Positions 52,047 to 61,911 of a stretch of 64,000 bases of DNA are shown in pieces (the first letter of the stretch is position 1; each line of letters begins with the position of its first letter). Source of the DNA: Sphingobacteriales bacterium (GTDB lineage: Bacteria; Bacteroidota; Bacteroidia; Chitinophagales; JADIYW01). The DNA is taken from positions 1,240,001-1,304,000 of the forward strand of contig CP064984.1 in the NCBI GenBank assembly GCA_016699615.1, written 5' to 3'. The position numbers and the translations under genes are program-made. Below the pieces are notes generated by a model, which saw only the letters and a program-made list of their open reading frames with translations, ran no database searches and had not been told where the DNA came from.

Positions 52047-53258
52047 TTGATAACATTTTGGATAATTATATCAATAATACTGTGTGTTGGCTATGCTTGT
52101 CTACAGTTTTTTTATGTATATCAATGGAAACAAATAGATGTTGATTTAGCAACAACAATACATAAAGAACTTTATGTTGCACTTATAATTCCCACCAGAA
52201 ATGAGGCAAATAACATTGAATCTCTGCTACATTCTATAGCAAAACAAAACTATCCAAGTTCTCAAATAGAAATTATAATTGTAGATGATTTTTCGGAAGA
52301 TGATACTGTAGAAAAAGCAAAAAATATATTGCAACAACTTCCTTATCAATATAAAATTTTACATCTAAAAAATTATATAACTAATCATCTTGCGCATAAG
52401 AAAAGTGCTATTGAATATGCAATTGCACAAACTAATCAAGAACTAATTATTACTACTGATGCTGACTGTGTAGTACAACCTTATTGGATAAAAAATATTG
52501 TACAAATGTTTGTAGCAACAAATGCAAATTTAGTCGCATCGCCTGTTGCCTTACAAACAAAATCTATTTCAAATATTTGGAATCGTTTTGAGTGTTTAGA
52601 TTTTTGTGGTATGCAATTAATAACTGGCGCAAGCATTCAAGCAAAAATTTTTAATATGGCTAATGGTGCAAATTTGGCTTATTTAAAAAGTGCTTTTCTT
52701 GCTTGTGATGGCTACAAAGGAATTGACAACAATGCAAGTGGTGATGACATGCTTCTGATACACAAGATTGCTCAATTAGATAAAGAGAAAATTTTTTTTC
52801 TAAAAAATGGTGATGTTATTACCTATACATCTACAACAAACAGTATAAAAGAATTTTTACATCAACGATTTAGATGGACAAGCAAAGCAACTTTGTATCA
52901 AGATAAAAGAATAACAATAATGCTTGCTTTGGTATTGTTGTTCTGCATTTCTATACTTGTCAACTTATTACTTACGTTGGCATTTCCAATATATTATAGT
53001 ATTTTCCCAAATCATAGTTTAGATGGTTTGTTGTGTTTTTTAAATGTCTTAATCTTTGCTGTTTTATTTATTTTTCAATTTATATTTAAAACTATTGCTG
53101 ATTATTATTTATTAAAACAGGCAACTCGTTTTTTTAATGCTCCTATTTTGATGAACAAATTTATAGTTTCTGAGTGCTTGCATATTGCATATATTGTATT
53201 TGTTGGTACTTTGGGCAACTTTGTATCATCAAATTGGAAAGGAAGAAAAATAAAGTAG
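52047..53258 (+). CDS. membrane-anchored glycosyltransferase family 2
   Basis: 403 aa. N-terminal membrane helix (~1-20), GT-A domain with ALIIPTRNEANNIESLL, IIIVDDFSEDDT, TTDADCVVQPYW (D-x-D) and the QRFRW signature of processive/chain-extending GT2 enzymes, then three C-terminal helices (~290-400). It transfers a sugar from a nucleotide donor, probably for a surface glycan. The start is TTG at 52047, 11 bases after pheS; there is no nearby ATG. Cotranscription with pheS is possible. Confidence 0.9.
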   Translation: MITFWIIISIILCVGYACLQFFYVYQWKQIDVDLATTIHKELYVALIIPTRNEANNIESLLHSIAKQNYPSSQIEIIIVDDFSEDDTVEKAKNILQQLPYQYKILHLKNYITNHLAHKKSAIEYAIAQTNQELIITTDADCVVQPYWIKNIVQMFVATNANLVASPVALQTKSISNIWNRFECLDFCGMQLITGASIQAKIFNMANGANLAYLKSAFLACDGYKGIDNNASGDDMLLIHKIAQLDKEKIFFLKNGDVITYTSTTNSIKEFLHQRFRWTSKATLYQDKRITIMLALVLLFCISILVNLLLTLAFPIYYSIFPNHSLDGLLCFLNVLIFAVLFIFQFIFKTIADYYLLKQATRFFNAPILMNKFIVSECLHIAYIVFVGTLGNFVSSNWKGRKIK

Positions 53259-53294
53259 ATTTATTATCTAAACTAATTTTCTCGAAAAAATGCT

Positions 53295-53302
53295 TATTTT
53301 TG
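53295..53302 (+). promoter_or_regulatory. promoter -7 element for the MBOAT operon
   Basis: TATTTTTG fits TAnnTTTG and lies 22 bases before the MBOAT ATG at 53325. Confidence 0.5.
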
Positions 53303-53324
53303 AAAAAATGTAATTTGAATATTC

Positions 53325-54836
53325 ATGCTTTTTAATTCATTTAGTTTCCTGCTATTTTTCCCTATCTTTTTGTTGTTATACTTCAAAATTGCAAAAAAGC
53401 ATCAATGGAAACTATTGCTATTGAGTGGATATTACTTTTATGGTTCATTTGCTCCAAAATATTTACTGATTTTGGTTGCCATTACACTTAATGATTATTT
53501 TGCTGGACAAAAAATTGAATCATCAACGACAAATGCTCAGAAGAAAAGATGGTTATTTTTGAGCATAGGCATGAACTTAGGTATCTTGTTTTTCTTTAAA
53601 TACATAGATTTTTTAGATGATAATGTGCGAAGCTTATTTGAACTCTTGCATTTGCCGTACTTTGTTCCTAATGATTTTTTCAATAATATTATTGTGCCTG
53701 TTGGTGTTTCGTTTATCACATTTCAATCATTAAGTTATACCATAGATATATACAAAGGATTGATAAAACCAGAAAAACACTTAGGGTACTTTGCTACGTT
53801 TACTGCATTTTGGCCAGTAATGGTGAATGGTCCAATTGAAAGAGCAAAAAACTTATTACCACAATTAAAGGTTGCTCATGATTTTGATTATGACAGAACA
53901 CGAAGTGGGTTGATAAGAATGTTGTTTGGTTTCTTTAAAAAATTAGTGATAGCAGATAGATTGGCATTTTTTGTTGATGATATGTATTTGCATTTTAATG
54001 ATGCAAGTGGATGGACAATAATATTGGGTGCTACGTTATTTTTCTTTCAAGTGTATTGTGATTTTTCTGGATACTCAGATATTGCCTTAGGTGCAGCAAG
54101 AATAATGGGCATCAATATTACTGAAAACTTTAAACGACCATTCTTTTCAAAAAATTTGGCTGAGTTTTGGACAAGATGGCATGTTTCATTATCAACTTGG
54201 TTGACTGATTATGTGTTCTTTTATTTAGGTGCATACAAATCAACAGGAATGAAAGTTGTGTTTAATGTAATCTTCGTTCTTACCATATGTGGTTTATGGC
54301 ATGGTGCAAATTGGCCAATGATATTGGCATTTTCTATGATAGGTGTTGCAATGGCAATACGCTACTTGTGGCAATACAATGTAGTAAGAAACATTAAACC
54401 AAGCAATGCTTATAAACTGTTTGATAAATATTTTCCAGATTGGGCACATGTAGCAACAACAATTGCTATTTTGGTTTTTTGTTTTTTATTATTTAGAGTA
54501 CATACAGCTCAGCAAGTTTGGAATGCTATGCATCCTACAGAAACGACAAGTTGGTGGCATATTGCATCATTACTATATACTAAACTATTTCATCTTGCTA
54601 GTGCCAATTATTTTTATGCTTGGATAACACACAAAGGCATTGTAGAATTTGTTTGTGGTATATTCTTTTTAGCAACACTTGTTTTTATAGAATACAAAAT
54701 AGGTGATACACCAATTGATACTGTGATTATGAATAAAAGCAAAAATATTAGATGGTTAATTTATATACTTTTTGCTTTGTCTATTACCTGGTTTGGTGTG
54801 TTTAATAATACATCATTTGTCTATTTTCAATATTAA
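53325..54836 (+). CDS. MBOAT-family membrane O-acyltransferase (AlgI-like)
   Basis: 503 aa with about ten hydrophobic segments. MBOAT signatures: LLSGYYFYGSFAPKYLLIL near the start, GVSFITFQSLSYTIDIYKG, FFQVYCDFSGYSDIALGAARIMGI, FWTRWHVSLSTWLTDYVFFYLGA, and the active-site His in LWHGANWPM. It moves acyl (usually acetyl) groups across the membrane for O-acylation of a surface polymer. Overlaps the SGNH-like partner gene by one base (TAATG), a typical AlgI/AlgJ-like pair. Confidence 0.95.
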   Translation: MLFNSFSFLLFFPIFLLLYFKIAKKHQWKLLLLSGYYFYGSFAPKYLLILVAITLNDYFAGQKIESSTTNAQKKRWLFLSIGMNLGILFFFKYIDFLDDNVRSLFELLHLPYFVPNDFFNNIIVPVGVSFITFQSLSYTIDIYKGLIKPEKHLGYFATFTAFWPVMVNGPIERAKNLLPQLKVAHDFDYDRTRSGLIRMLFGFFKKLVIADRLAFFVDDMYLHFNDASGWTIILGATLFFFQVYCDFSGYSDIALGAARIMGINITENFKRPFFSKNLAEFWTRWHVSLSTWLTDYVFFYLGAYKSTGMKVVFNVIFVLTICGLWHGANWPMILAFSMIGVAMAIRYLWQYNVVRNIKPSNAYKLFDKYFPDWAHVATTIAILVFCFLLFRVHTAQQVWNAMHPTETTSWWHIASLLYTKLFHLASANYFYAWITHKGIVEFVCGIFFLATLVFIEYKIGDTPIDTVIMNKSKNIRWLIYILFALSITWFGVFNNTSFVYFQY

Positions 54837-55918
54837 TGAAAAAAGTAATAAAAAAAATATTTATACTTTTTATTATAATTGTTTGTACATCAACAATCAT
54901 ACATTTATTTGTACCATTTTTTTGGGGCGATTATACTCAAACTACAAAAATATTACACTACCAAAAAAATTATGCTAACTATAATACTTTATTTTTTGGT
55001 GGTAGTTTAGAGTATAGACACATACATCCAACTGTGGTTGATGCCACTTTGAAAAAAGAAAACATTCAACTAAAATCTTTTAATATGGGTGTTGATGGAC
55101 ATAATATCATTCAACAACTACGAGATGTTGATGGTGTTTTGAGGATAAAAAATCCGAACCTAAAATATATTTTCATTTCTTTGTCTAGTGAGCCATATTT
55201 CTTTAAGCCTAATAGAAATACAGCCAAATGGATTTCGTGGCACAATACCAAATCATATTTTAATGCCATGAGCATATTGCCTACCTTGGAAGATGATTGG
55301 GCAATAAAAGGTAGATATATGTTTTACTATACAATGTCATACATTAAAAACAAACTTTTTTTTGGTATTGTATCAAATTTATTACAAAGTTATAAAGATA
55401 GAGCTGATTTAGATTTGGCATATTTGGGCAAAAATAAAGATGGTTTTTTCTCTTACAATGAAGAGGAAAAATTATTATTACAAGATTATAAATGGGCTGA
55501 TGAATTTGTATTAGAATCTAACGTTGTGTACAAAAATGATAAACGAAAAAGAGATAGCTTGACAAATAGTATTGCTGAATCTTTTAAAAATAGCAGCAAA
55601 CTACAAAAAGTGAATAAAGCTGAATTAAATGTACTTCTCAACTTAGTGAAAAAATGCAATAAAAAAGGTATTGATGTCTATTTTATCTTGCCTCCACGTG
55701 CAAGAACAAGTTATAATTTTTTGTTGCCATTATATAATGCACTACCAGAAAACAGATGTATTGAATTGGCAAATCCTTTGCAATATCCTGAGTTTTATGA
55801 TGTTCGTTATGGTTACAATTTTCATCATCTAAATTTGGAAGGCGCTAATTTGTATAGTAAAAAATTGGGCGAAAAAATTGGGCAACTTTTTAATAAAAAC
55901 ATTTCTGCTTTACAATAA
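54836..55918 (+). CDS. SGNH-like membrane-anchored partner of the MBOAT protein
   Basis: 360 aa. N-terminal membrane anchor (~5-28). FFGGSLEYRHIHP resembles the GxSxxR/H block I of SGNH/GDSL esterases, and NFHHLNLEGANLYS fits the DxxH-L-N-xxG-A block V with Asp replaced by Phe/His context. The fold therefore looks like the AlgJ/AlgX/DltD-type partners that complete acyl transfer at the outer face. The missing clear Asp makes catalysis uncertain. Translationally coupled to the MBOAT gene; its 3' end overlaps the convergent PPTase gene by 9 bp. Confidence 0.8.
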   Translation: MKKVIKKIFILFIIIVCTSTIIHLFVPFFWGDYTQTTKILHYQKNYANYNTLFFGGSLEYRHIHPTVVDATLKKENIQLKSFNMGVDGHNIIQQLRDVDGVLRIKNPNLKYIFISLSSEPYFFKPNRNTAKWISWHNTKSYFNAMSILPTLEDDWAIKGRYMFYYTMSYIKNKLFFGIVSNLLQSYKDRADLDLAYLGKNKDGFFSYNEEEKLLLQDYKWADEFVLESNVVYKNDKRKRDSLTNSIAESFKNSSKLQKVNKAELNVLLNLVKKCNKKGIDVYFILPPRARTSYNFLLPLYNALPENRCIELANPLQYPEFYDVRYGYNFHHLNLEGANLYSKKLGEKIGQLFNKNISALQ

Positions 55919-56554
55919 AATTGACAGTTCTATTTTTTTTATATTGAGTATTTCGTCTTGATGTGTGGTGCATACACTTGCACTATATTGTTCGTCTATT
56001 TTGAGTAGTTGATAGTACATTTTTTGTTCATCGCAAAGTAACGATGATTCATCATAAATATTTGTTTTTCCTAAGATTTCAACGCCTCTTCCATCGCATT
56101 TTATGGCTGATTCTTTGATTGCCCAATAATCAAAAAAAACACTATTTGGGTTGCTTGCTTCTTGTATTCTTTGCCATTCTACATCATTAAAATATTTTTT
56201 AAATAATGTATTGTCTATGTTTCTGTGTTTTTCAATATCTATACCAATATTGTTGTTTTGTACTAATGCTAAAATTACATAATCGCCAGAATGCGATATA
56301 TTGAAATCAATATCTTCTGCTAAGTATGGTTTTTCTTTTTTATGGTATTTTATGTCTGAAAGTGTGTATGCAATATTGTTTTGTTGTAATGCAAATTCTA
56401 ATAATTTTTTGCCTAAAAATGTGTGCCATTGTTGTTGTTCAAACTTGTATTGTTTAATTTCATTTACAATATTTTGTGGCATTTCTTGTAATGCTTTTTC
56501 TAAAACATCATTATTATATTCTTCTTTTAATTCAGTATAATAAATACATATCAT
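55910..56554 (-). CDS. 4'-phosphopantetheinyl transferase, Sfp type
   Basis: 214 aa. Attaches the phosphopantetheine arm of CoA to carrier proteins. Motifs: FNISHSGDYVILAL, NIGIDIEKHR (metal Asp), and FFDYWAIKESAIKCDGRGV (W-x-x-KES..K). Length fits the Sfp/HetI group. No carrier-protein or NRPS/PKS genes lie in the window, so the partner is unknown (fatty-acid ACP is possible). Downstream, the lipoprotein gene at 56556 is in the same direction but upstream of it; spacing is one base. Confidence 0.9.
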   Translation of the reverse strand: MICIYYTELKEEYNNDVLEKALQEMPQNIVNEIKQYKFEQQQWHTFLGKKLLEFALQQNNIAYTLSDIKYHKKEKPYLAEDIDFNISHSGDYVILALVQNNNIGIDIEKHRNIDNTLFKKYFNDVEWQRIQEASNPNSVFFDYWAIKESAIKCDGRGVEILGKTNIYDESSLLCDEQKMYYQLLKIDEQYSASVCTTHQDEILNIKKIELSILL

Positions 56555-56555
56555 T

Positions 56556-57116
56556 TTATAAAAAGCTGATTTCTATATTTGATTTAAAATCTTTCATGAA
56601 AATGGCGCGCTGAGTTGCTTTTATTTTCAGCAATTTTGTTGGTATATATTCGATATCTTGTTCGCTTGAAAAAATTAAATTTTTAATTTCTTTATGTATT
56701 ATAATTTTTTCTGTCTCGTTTCTTTTTCTATAAATGTACATGCTTTTGATTGGTGTTTTTGTTGATGTTGCATTATACATTTCTACTGCTACACTATCAA
56801 GTTCATGAATATAATTTTGTGTGTATAAGTGTTTTATATTTTCTTTGTTGATATCGCATTCTAACAAAACATTTAGTGTTTTACTCCAATCTACACTATC
56901 TTGAATTTGTGTTTCTTGTTTATCGTTTATTGTAATTGTTTTTTTTGCTTTCTTATTTTCTAATTGATTGTTGTGTATGTCTTCCTCCACCAATTTTGTA
57001 ATATCAAAATTGTCTGGTGTTGTTTGCTTTATATTTTTTGCTTCCTTATTTTGATTGCAAGCAAATACAATTATTAATATAAATATGTAGTATATTTTGT
57101 TGTTTAACATGGTCAT
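56556..57116 (-). CDS. lipoprotein of unknown function
   Basis: 186 aa from ATG 57116 (another ATG two codons later at 57110 may be the real start). Lipobox VFAC (Cys about residue 20). The mature part is charged with a Lys/Asn/Gln-rich linker (ENKKAKKTITINDKQ) and a C-terminal region with YIYRKRNETEKIIIH. No domain recognised. It starts 2 bases after the gpmI stop and ends 1 base before the PPTase gene, so it forms an operon gpmI-lipoprotein-PPTase. Confidence 0.8.
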   Translation of the reverse strand: MTMLNNKIYYIFILIIVFACNQNKEAKNIKQTTPDNFDITKLVEEDIHNNQLENKKAKKTITINDKQETQIQDSVDWSKTLNVLLECDINKENIKHLYTQNYIHELDSVAVEMYNATSTKTPIKSMYIYRKRNETEKIIIHKEIKNLIFSSEQDIEYIPTKLLKIKATQRAIFMKDFKSNIEISFL

Positions 57117-57118
57117 TT

Positions 57119-58650
57119 TTAATCTATCAATACATGACCTTCCATTTGTTTTGGAATTTCTAATTGCATCATCTTTAATATTGATGGTGCTATGTCTGCA
57201 AGTTTTCCTGGTCTTAGTTCGCCCTTATATTCTTTGTCTATTAAAAATAATGGTACTATGTTTTTGGTGTGTGCTGTATTTGGTGTGCCATTATCATTAA
57301 TCATAAAGTCTGCATTTCCGTGATCTGCTGTTAGGAAAATGGCGTAATCTAATTCTAATGCTGCATTTACTAATTCTTCCACACATTTATCTACTGTTTC
57401 TGCTGCTTTTATGCCTGCTTCAAAAACGCCAGTATGTCCTACCATATCTGTGTTGGCAAAATTTAGGCATACAAAGTGTGGCTGATTTTCTTGTATAAAT
57501 TGTATTGCTGCGTCTTTTATTTGGTATGCACTCATTTCTGGTTGCAAATCGTAGGTGGCAACTTTTGGTGATGGAATTAAAATTCGTTGTTCGCCATCAA
57601 AAGTTTGTTCTCTTCCGCCAGAAAAGAAAAATGTAACATGCGGATATTTTTCTGTTTCTGCAATTCTAAGTTGAGTTAGATTATTTTTTGCAATTACTTC
57701 TCCTAGTGAATTTGGTATATTATCTTTTCCAAAAATTGTTTTTACATTGATAAATGTTTCATCATAAATGGTCATTGTTACATAATACAATGGTATGATG
57801 TGCATGTCTAATTCTGGCATATCTTTTTGTGATAATACCTGTGTAATTTCTCTACATCTATCTGTTCTAAAATTGAAACATATTACTACATCATCTTCTT
57901 GAATTACTGCTTTTGGTTGTTTATCATCATTCAACAAAACAATAGGTTGTATAAACTCATCTGTTACATCATTTTGGTATGATGCTTCTATTGCTTCGCT
58001 AATATTTGAATAGGCTGTGCCTTTTGCGTGTACTAATAAATCGTATGCTAATTTTATTCTTTCCCAACGTTTATCTCTGTCCATTGCATAGTATCTACCA
58101 CAAATGCTTGCAATTTGTGTGGTTGTATTTTTGCAATATTGTTCTAAGTTTTGTAGATATACCAATCCAGATTTTGGATCTGTGTCTCTTCCATCTGTAA
58201 TTGCATGTACAAAGCAATTTTGTATTTGGTGTTCGTTGGCTGTTTTTATTAATTCTTTTAGATGGCTGGTGTGCGCATGAATGCCTCCATCTGACACTAA
58301 GCCCAAAAGTGAACTTTTTTATTATTTGTTTTAGCATAATTAAATGCTTCTAATAATGTTTGGTTTTGTTTTAGCTCTCCTGTTTCTCTTTTTTTATTAA
58401 TTAATAATAAATCTTGATAGATAACTCTGCCTGCTCCTAAGTTCATATGTCCAACTTCTGAGTTGCCCATTTGGTCTGCTGGCAAGCCAACATATTCGCC
58501 ATGTGTTAATAGTCCTGTGTTTTTGTATTTTAGATACAAACTATCTATGAATGGTGTTTTGGCTGCTTCTATTGCACTGTTTGCTGGGTTTCTGTTGATT
58601 CCCCAACCATCCATTATTGCTAATATTACTTTTTTTTGTTTGCCTTTCAC
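57119..58650 (-). pseudogene. gpmI: 2,3-bisphosphoglycerate-independent phosphoglycerate mutase, one frame change
   Basis: About 511 codons in total, normal for iPGM, which interconverts 3- and 2-phosphoglycerate with two Mn2+. N-terminal part: ILAIMDGWG (metal Asp), MGNSEVGHMNLGAGRV (catalytic Ser). C-terminal part: VSDGGIHAHTSH, HAITDGRDTDP, CNFRTDRCRE-like ICFNFRTDRCRE, CLNFANTDMVGHTG and FLTADHGNADFM (metal His). The frame changes at the A4 tract 58305-58308 (T4 on the coding strand): a fifth T would read HFLGLVSDGG without interruption. All catalytic residues are present, so a base-call error is the simplest explanation. Confidence 0.93.
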
Positions 58651-58661
58651 GAATATTATTT

Positions 58662-58669
58662 TACTTTTG
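58662..58669 (+). promoter_or_regulatory. promoter -7 element for the DUF4783 gene
   Basis: TACTTTTG fits TAnnTTTG. It lies 46 bases before the ATG at 58716 and only 12 bases from the divergent gpmI start. Confidence 0.5.
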
Positions 58670-58715
58670 CGTACTTTGGCATAATATATGCGAGATATTA
58701 TACGAATTTACTATT

Positions 58716-59108
58716 ATGTTTGCTAGAATACAATTATTTGTTATCATTTTTTGTTTATGTTTTGTTCAACCTACAAGAGCACAAGATAATTCTAATGTTA
58801 TTTTAAGTGATATTCAACAAGCCAATATTAATGATTTATCAAAATATTTTAATAAAAGAATAGATATTACTATTAATCAAAATGAGAATAACTATAGTAT
58901 TGAACAAGCTGCTATTATTCTAAAGAATTTTTTGAGTGGTTTGACTGGTAGAGAAGTTGTTTTGTTGCAAAAAGGAAAATCTGAAGATAATACTCAATTT
59001 ATTATTGGTTCTTTAAAATCAAAAACTGCAAAGTATAAGACATATATTCTTCTAAAAAATACGACTAAAGGATATCTTATTCATGATATTCGATTTGAGA
59101 AAGAATAG
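58716..59108 (+). CDS. DUF4783-like secreted protein
   Basis: 130 aa from ATG 58716; the frame is open from 58617, but the signal peptide MFARIQLFVIIFCLCFVQPTRAQ starts here and a promoter element lies at 58662. Mature domain: LSDIQQANINDLSKYFNKRIDITI, IEQAAIILKNFLSGL and an NTF2-like beta end (FIIGSLKSKTAKYKTYILL, GYLIHDIRFEK). This matches the DUF4783 pattern of small periplasmic NTF2-like proteins of Bacteroidota. Role unknown; convergent with gpsA (gap 3 bases). Confidence 0.85.
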   Translation: MFARIQLFVIIFCLCFVQPTRAQDNSNVILSDIQQANINDLSKYFNKRIDITINQNENNYSIEQAAIILKNFLSGLTGREVVLLQKGKSEDNTQFIIGSLKSKTAKYKTYILLKNTTKGYLIHDIRFEKE

Positions 59109-59111
59109 TTG

Positions 59112-60171
59112 TTATATGTAATCGGCATCTTGTCCAAATCTGTATTCCATTAGGTATTTTAATGCTTGCTCTACGCTCAAATCTTCAAATAGTACTTTGT
59201 ACACATGATCTATGATTGGTGTTCTTACATTGTAATAGCTTGCAATTTTTTTACTGACATTGGCTGTTTTTATACCTTCTGCTACTTCTGTAGATGTTGC
59301 AATTATATGTTCTAATGTCTCTCCTTTTGCTAGCCTTGAGCCAACTGTAAAGTTTCTACTCATTGGGCTGGTGCATGTAGCAACCAAATCTCCAATGCCT
59401 GCTAAACCTAAAAATGCGTTTTTGTTTGCACCCATTGCTGTTGATAGTCTAATGATTTCGCCCATACCTCGAGTAATAAGAAATCCTAAGGCATTTTGTC
59501 CAAAACCTAATCCGCTTAATGCACCAGCTGCTAATGCCATTGTATTTTTTAATACGCCAGCTAGTTCTACTGAATAGATATCATTATTACCATATACTTG
59601 TAGTCTTTTGCTTCTAATGGCTTTTTCGCCTTCCTGAATTACTTCATTAAACTTGCTTGCTATTACGGTTGCTGCTGGATGCATGTTTGCAATTTCGCGT
59701 GCAAGGTTTAGCCGGACATACATCCTATTCTTTTTACGCTGTTTCTTCTAGTATTACTTGGCTCATCGTTTTTACATCATTGACATTTAGTTTTAAATCT
59801 TTATCTAACAATGATGTGCCTTCTTCTAGTTTTATATCAAAGCCTTTGGTGCAATGTATTATAATATGATCTGGATGTAATAGTGGTGCTATTTGTTTTA
59901 TTGTACTTCTAAAATTATCTGAAGAAAGTGATGGAAAAATTAAATAGCATTGGCTTGTAATTTCTTGAAAGTCTGTGGTTGCTGTAATATTTGGATGAAT
60001 TTGTTGTCCATTATTAGTTCTATCTCTATTAATGCTATCAACGGCATCTTGTCTTTTGGAATGCAGGTAAACTTTTTTGTTTTCTGCTAAGAGATTTGCT
60101 ACTGCTGTACCAAAGCTTCCTGCACCAATTACTGCAACTGGATTATTATCTGATATATTTTTCAAGTCCAT
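59112..60171 (-). pseudogene. gpsA: glycerol-3-phosphate dehydrogenase [NAD(P)+], two frame changes
   Basis: Reduces dihydroxyacetone phosphate to sn-glycerol 3-phosphate for phospholipid synthesis. N-terminal Rossmann part: VAVIGAGSFGTAVANLLAEN, then IFPSLSSDNFRSTIKQ and HCTKGFD. C-terminal part: VELAGVLKNTMALAAGALSGL (catalytic Lys), GLAGIGDLVATCTSP, SRNFTVGSRLAKGE. Between them VKRIGCMSG..NLAREIA is split: one base is missing near 59737-59739 and another near 59711-59712, so the coding frame moves twice within 30 bases. All other motifs are intact. Its start overlaps the acyltransferase 3' end by 26 bp. Confidence 0.92.
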
Positions 60172-61816
60172 ATCCGTTCATTCTATTGTGATAATAATAT
60201 AGTAGGTTTAAATCTTCGCTTGTAATATTTCCATCTTTTGTTTTTAGTAAAGGTAGATTTGTATGATATATACTAATATTATGTATACCTATTTCTATAA
60301 TTTCATCTAGTTCTTTTGTCGTTAAATTGGAAGAAAGTTTTAGTTTGTCTTTACTATTAAGTATGTATAATTCGTCTAAGATAATTTTCATATTCATTTT
60401 AAAGCTTTCCCAATCTATTTCTCTGTCTTCTTCTGGTAATCTTAGAATTGTGTACACATCGTTAGTATTTATTTTCTTTTTTAATAATTCAAAAGCAACA
60501 AATGGTACTACATGTGCTGTTTTTACTACATTATTTCTATGAAAACTATCTACTATTTTTTCGCCTAAGTATTGTGTGTATATTGTTTCTCTTTGGTCGT
60601 CTTTTTTAAATACGCCATTTGAATAAAAATATTTTTCTATATCTATTTTATTCTTATTTTTATCTATACTATTTCCTTCATCATCTATATCATTACCAAA
60701 AACATCCATTGGTTCTCCTAATGAAATATGTACATCTGATGATTTTGAAAATGTTTCCCAGAAAAATTTCCAGATTGTTTTGAATGGTAATTGTGTGCTT
60801 TCTTTTACTAAATATTGTTCTTTTCCTGTTCTTTTCAAATAGTCATCAATAAGTGAAGATGCTTCTAGTACAAAATTATAACTCAACACTAATGGTACTA
60901 CAAATATTTTTGGTGCAAGACTAATTGGATTGGTTTCATAATGTTCTCTTTGTGCATCTAAGACAGTTCCTAATAATCCTAATTTTAAGTTAGTTTCTAT
61001 TTCTCCATTTCTTGAACGTGTGCCTCCAGGAAAAAATATGGTATGTGCACCAGCAACAATGTTTGTTTTTGAGTATTGTTTGAGTGTTTCTATATATATG
61101 CTGTTCTTTTTTCGTCTATCTAATTTATAAGCACCTAAGTTGCCCATAAATAGTGAAAAAAACTTTGAATTAAATAGATTTAATCCTGCGCCGTATTGAA
61201 ATGCTGGCATTCCAATATAATCCATTGCAAAACCAATCATCACTGAATCTAAGTTGCTAAAGTGTGTTGGTACAAGCACTATTGTGCCTTTGGTAGCTAA
61301 GCTTCTTATTTTTTCTACTTGTCCAGATACAATTAGCTTATCTAATAATGAATCTTGTGGTCTAAATATTTCCTTGATTCCTCCAAAATGTGAGTTGAAT
61401 AATCTGGCAAAAAATCTTCTCAGTATTTGTCTTGCCAACCAATAAAGTTTTGGACTAAAGTTTCCCCACATTTCATTGGCATATCTTGTGGCTATTTTCT
61501 GTAAAATATCTTGATTGGTTTCTTCTAATTGAAATGATTCTTGTTCATTTGCAGTTTTTAGTGTTTCCTTTTTTATTCCTGACCAAAATTCTTTTTCATC
61601 TTCAGGATCTACTTCCCAAGGTTCTGTTTTTATTCTTATTCTTTCTTGGTATAATGTTTTTTTAATTTCTTCCTGAATCTTTTTTTCGGATTCGTAATTT
61701 TTATTCAGTTGAATTATTGTTTCAGATACTGTTTCCTGAAGTATCTTGTCTTTTTGTAAAGCAATTTTACTTATAGGCCAATCTTTGATTTTGTCTATAA
61801 CTGGTTTGTAAATCAT
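60146..61816 (-). CDS. glycerol-3-phosphate/1-acylglycerol-3-phosphate acyltransferase (PlsB-like)
   Basis: 556 aa. N-terminal helical region (~1-160) typical of long acyltransferases, then the PlsB/PlsC domain: VLVPTHFSNLDSVMIGFA (H-x4-D), GAYKLDRRKKNSIY, FFPGGTRSRNG, KIFVVPLVLSYN and a long C-terminal part (~390-556). It acylates glycerol 3-phosphate or its 1-acyl form on the cytoplasmic face of the membrane. The 26-bp overlap with gpsA, which makes its substrate, supports a GPAT role. Its start lies 95 bases from the divergent rsmA. Confidence 0.9.
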   Translation of the reverse strand: MIYKPVIDKIKDWPISKIALQKDKILQETVSETIIQLNKNYESEKKIQEEIKKTLYQERIRIKTEPWEVDPEDEKEFWSGIKKETLKTANEQESFQLEETNQDILQKIATRYANEMWGNFSPKLYWLARQILRRFFARLFNSHFGGIKEIFRPQDSLLDKLIVSGQVEKIRSLATKGTIVLVPTHFSNLDSVMIGFAMDYIGMPAFQYGAGLNLFNSKFFSLFMGNLGAYKLDRRKKNSIYIETLKQYSKTNIVAGAHTIFFPGGTRSRNGEIETNLKLGLLGTVLDAQREHYETNPISLAPKIFVVPLVLSYNFVLEASSLIDDYLKRTGKEQYLVKESTQLPFKTIWKFFWETFSKSSDVHISLGEPMDVFGNDIDDEGNSIDKNKNKIDIEKYFYSNGVFKKDDQRETIYTQYLGEKIVDSFHRNNVVKTAHVVPFVAFELLKKKINTNDVYTILRLPEEDREIDWESFKMNMKIILDELYILNSKDKLKLSSNLTTKELDEIIEIGIHNISIYHTNLPLLKTKDGNITSEDLNLLYYYHNRMNGYGLEKYIR

Positions 61817-61888
61817 ATTCTTTACATTTTGTTTTTTGCTAAATTAAAAATAACTAAAAATAAACAAAGAAAAGCAAGAATTAAAAAT

Positions 61889-61896
61889 TACCTTTG
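61889..61896 (+). promoter_or_regulatory. promoter -7 element for rsmA
   Basis: TACCTTTG fits TAnnTTTG and lies 15 bases before the ATG at 61912. Confidence 0.68.
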
Positions 61897-61911
61897 TTTT
61901 GATAAATTACC

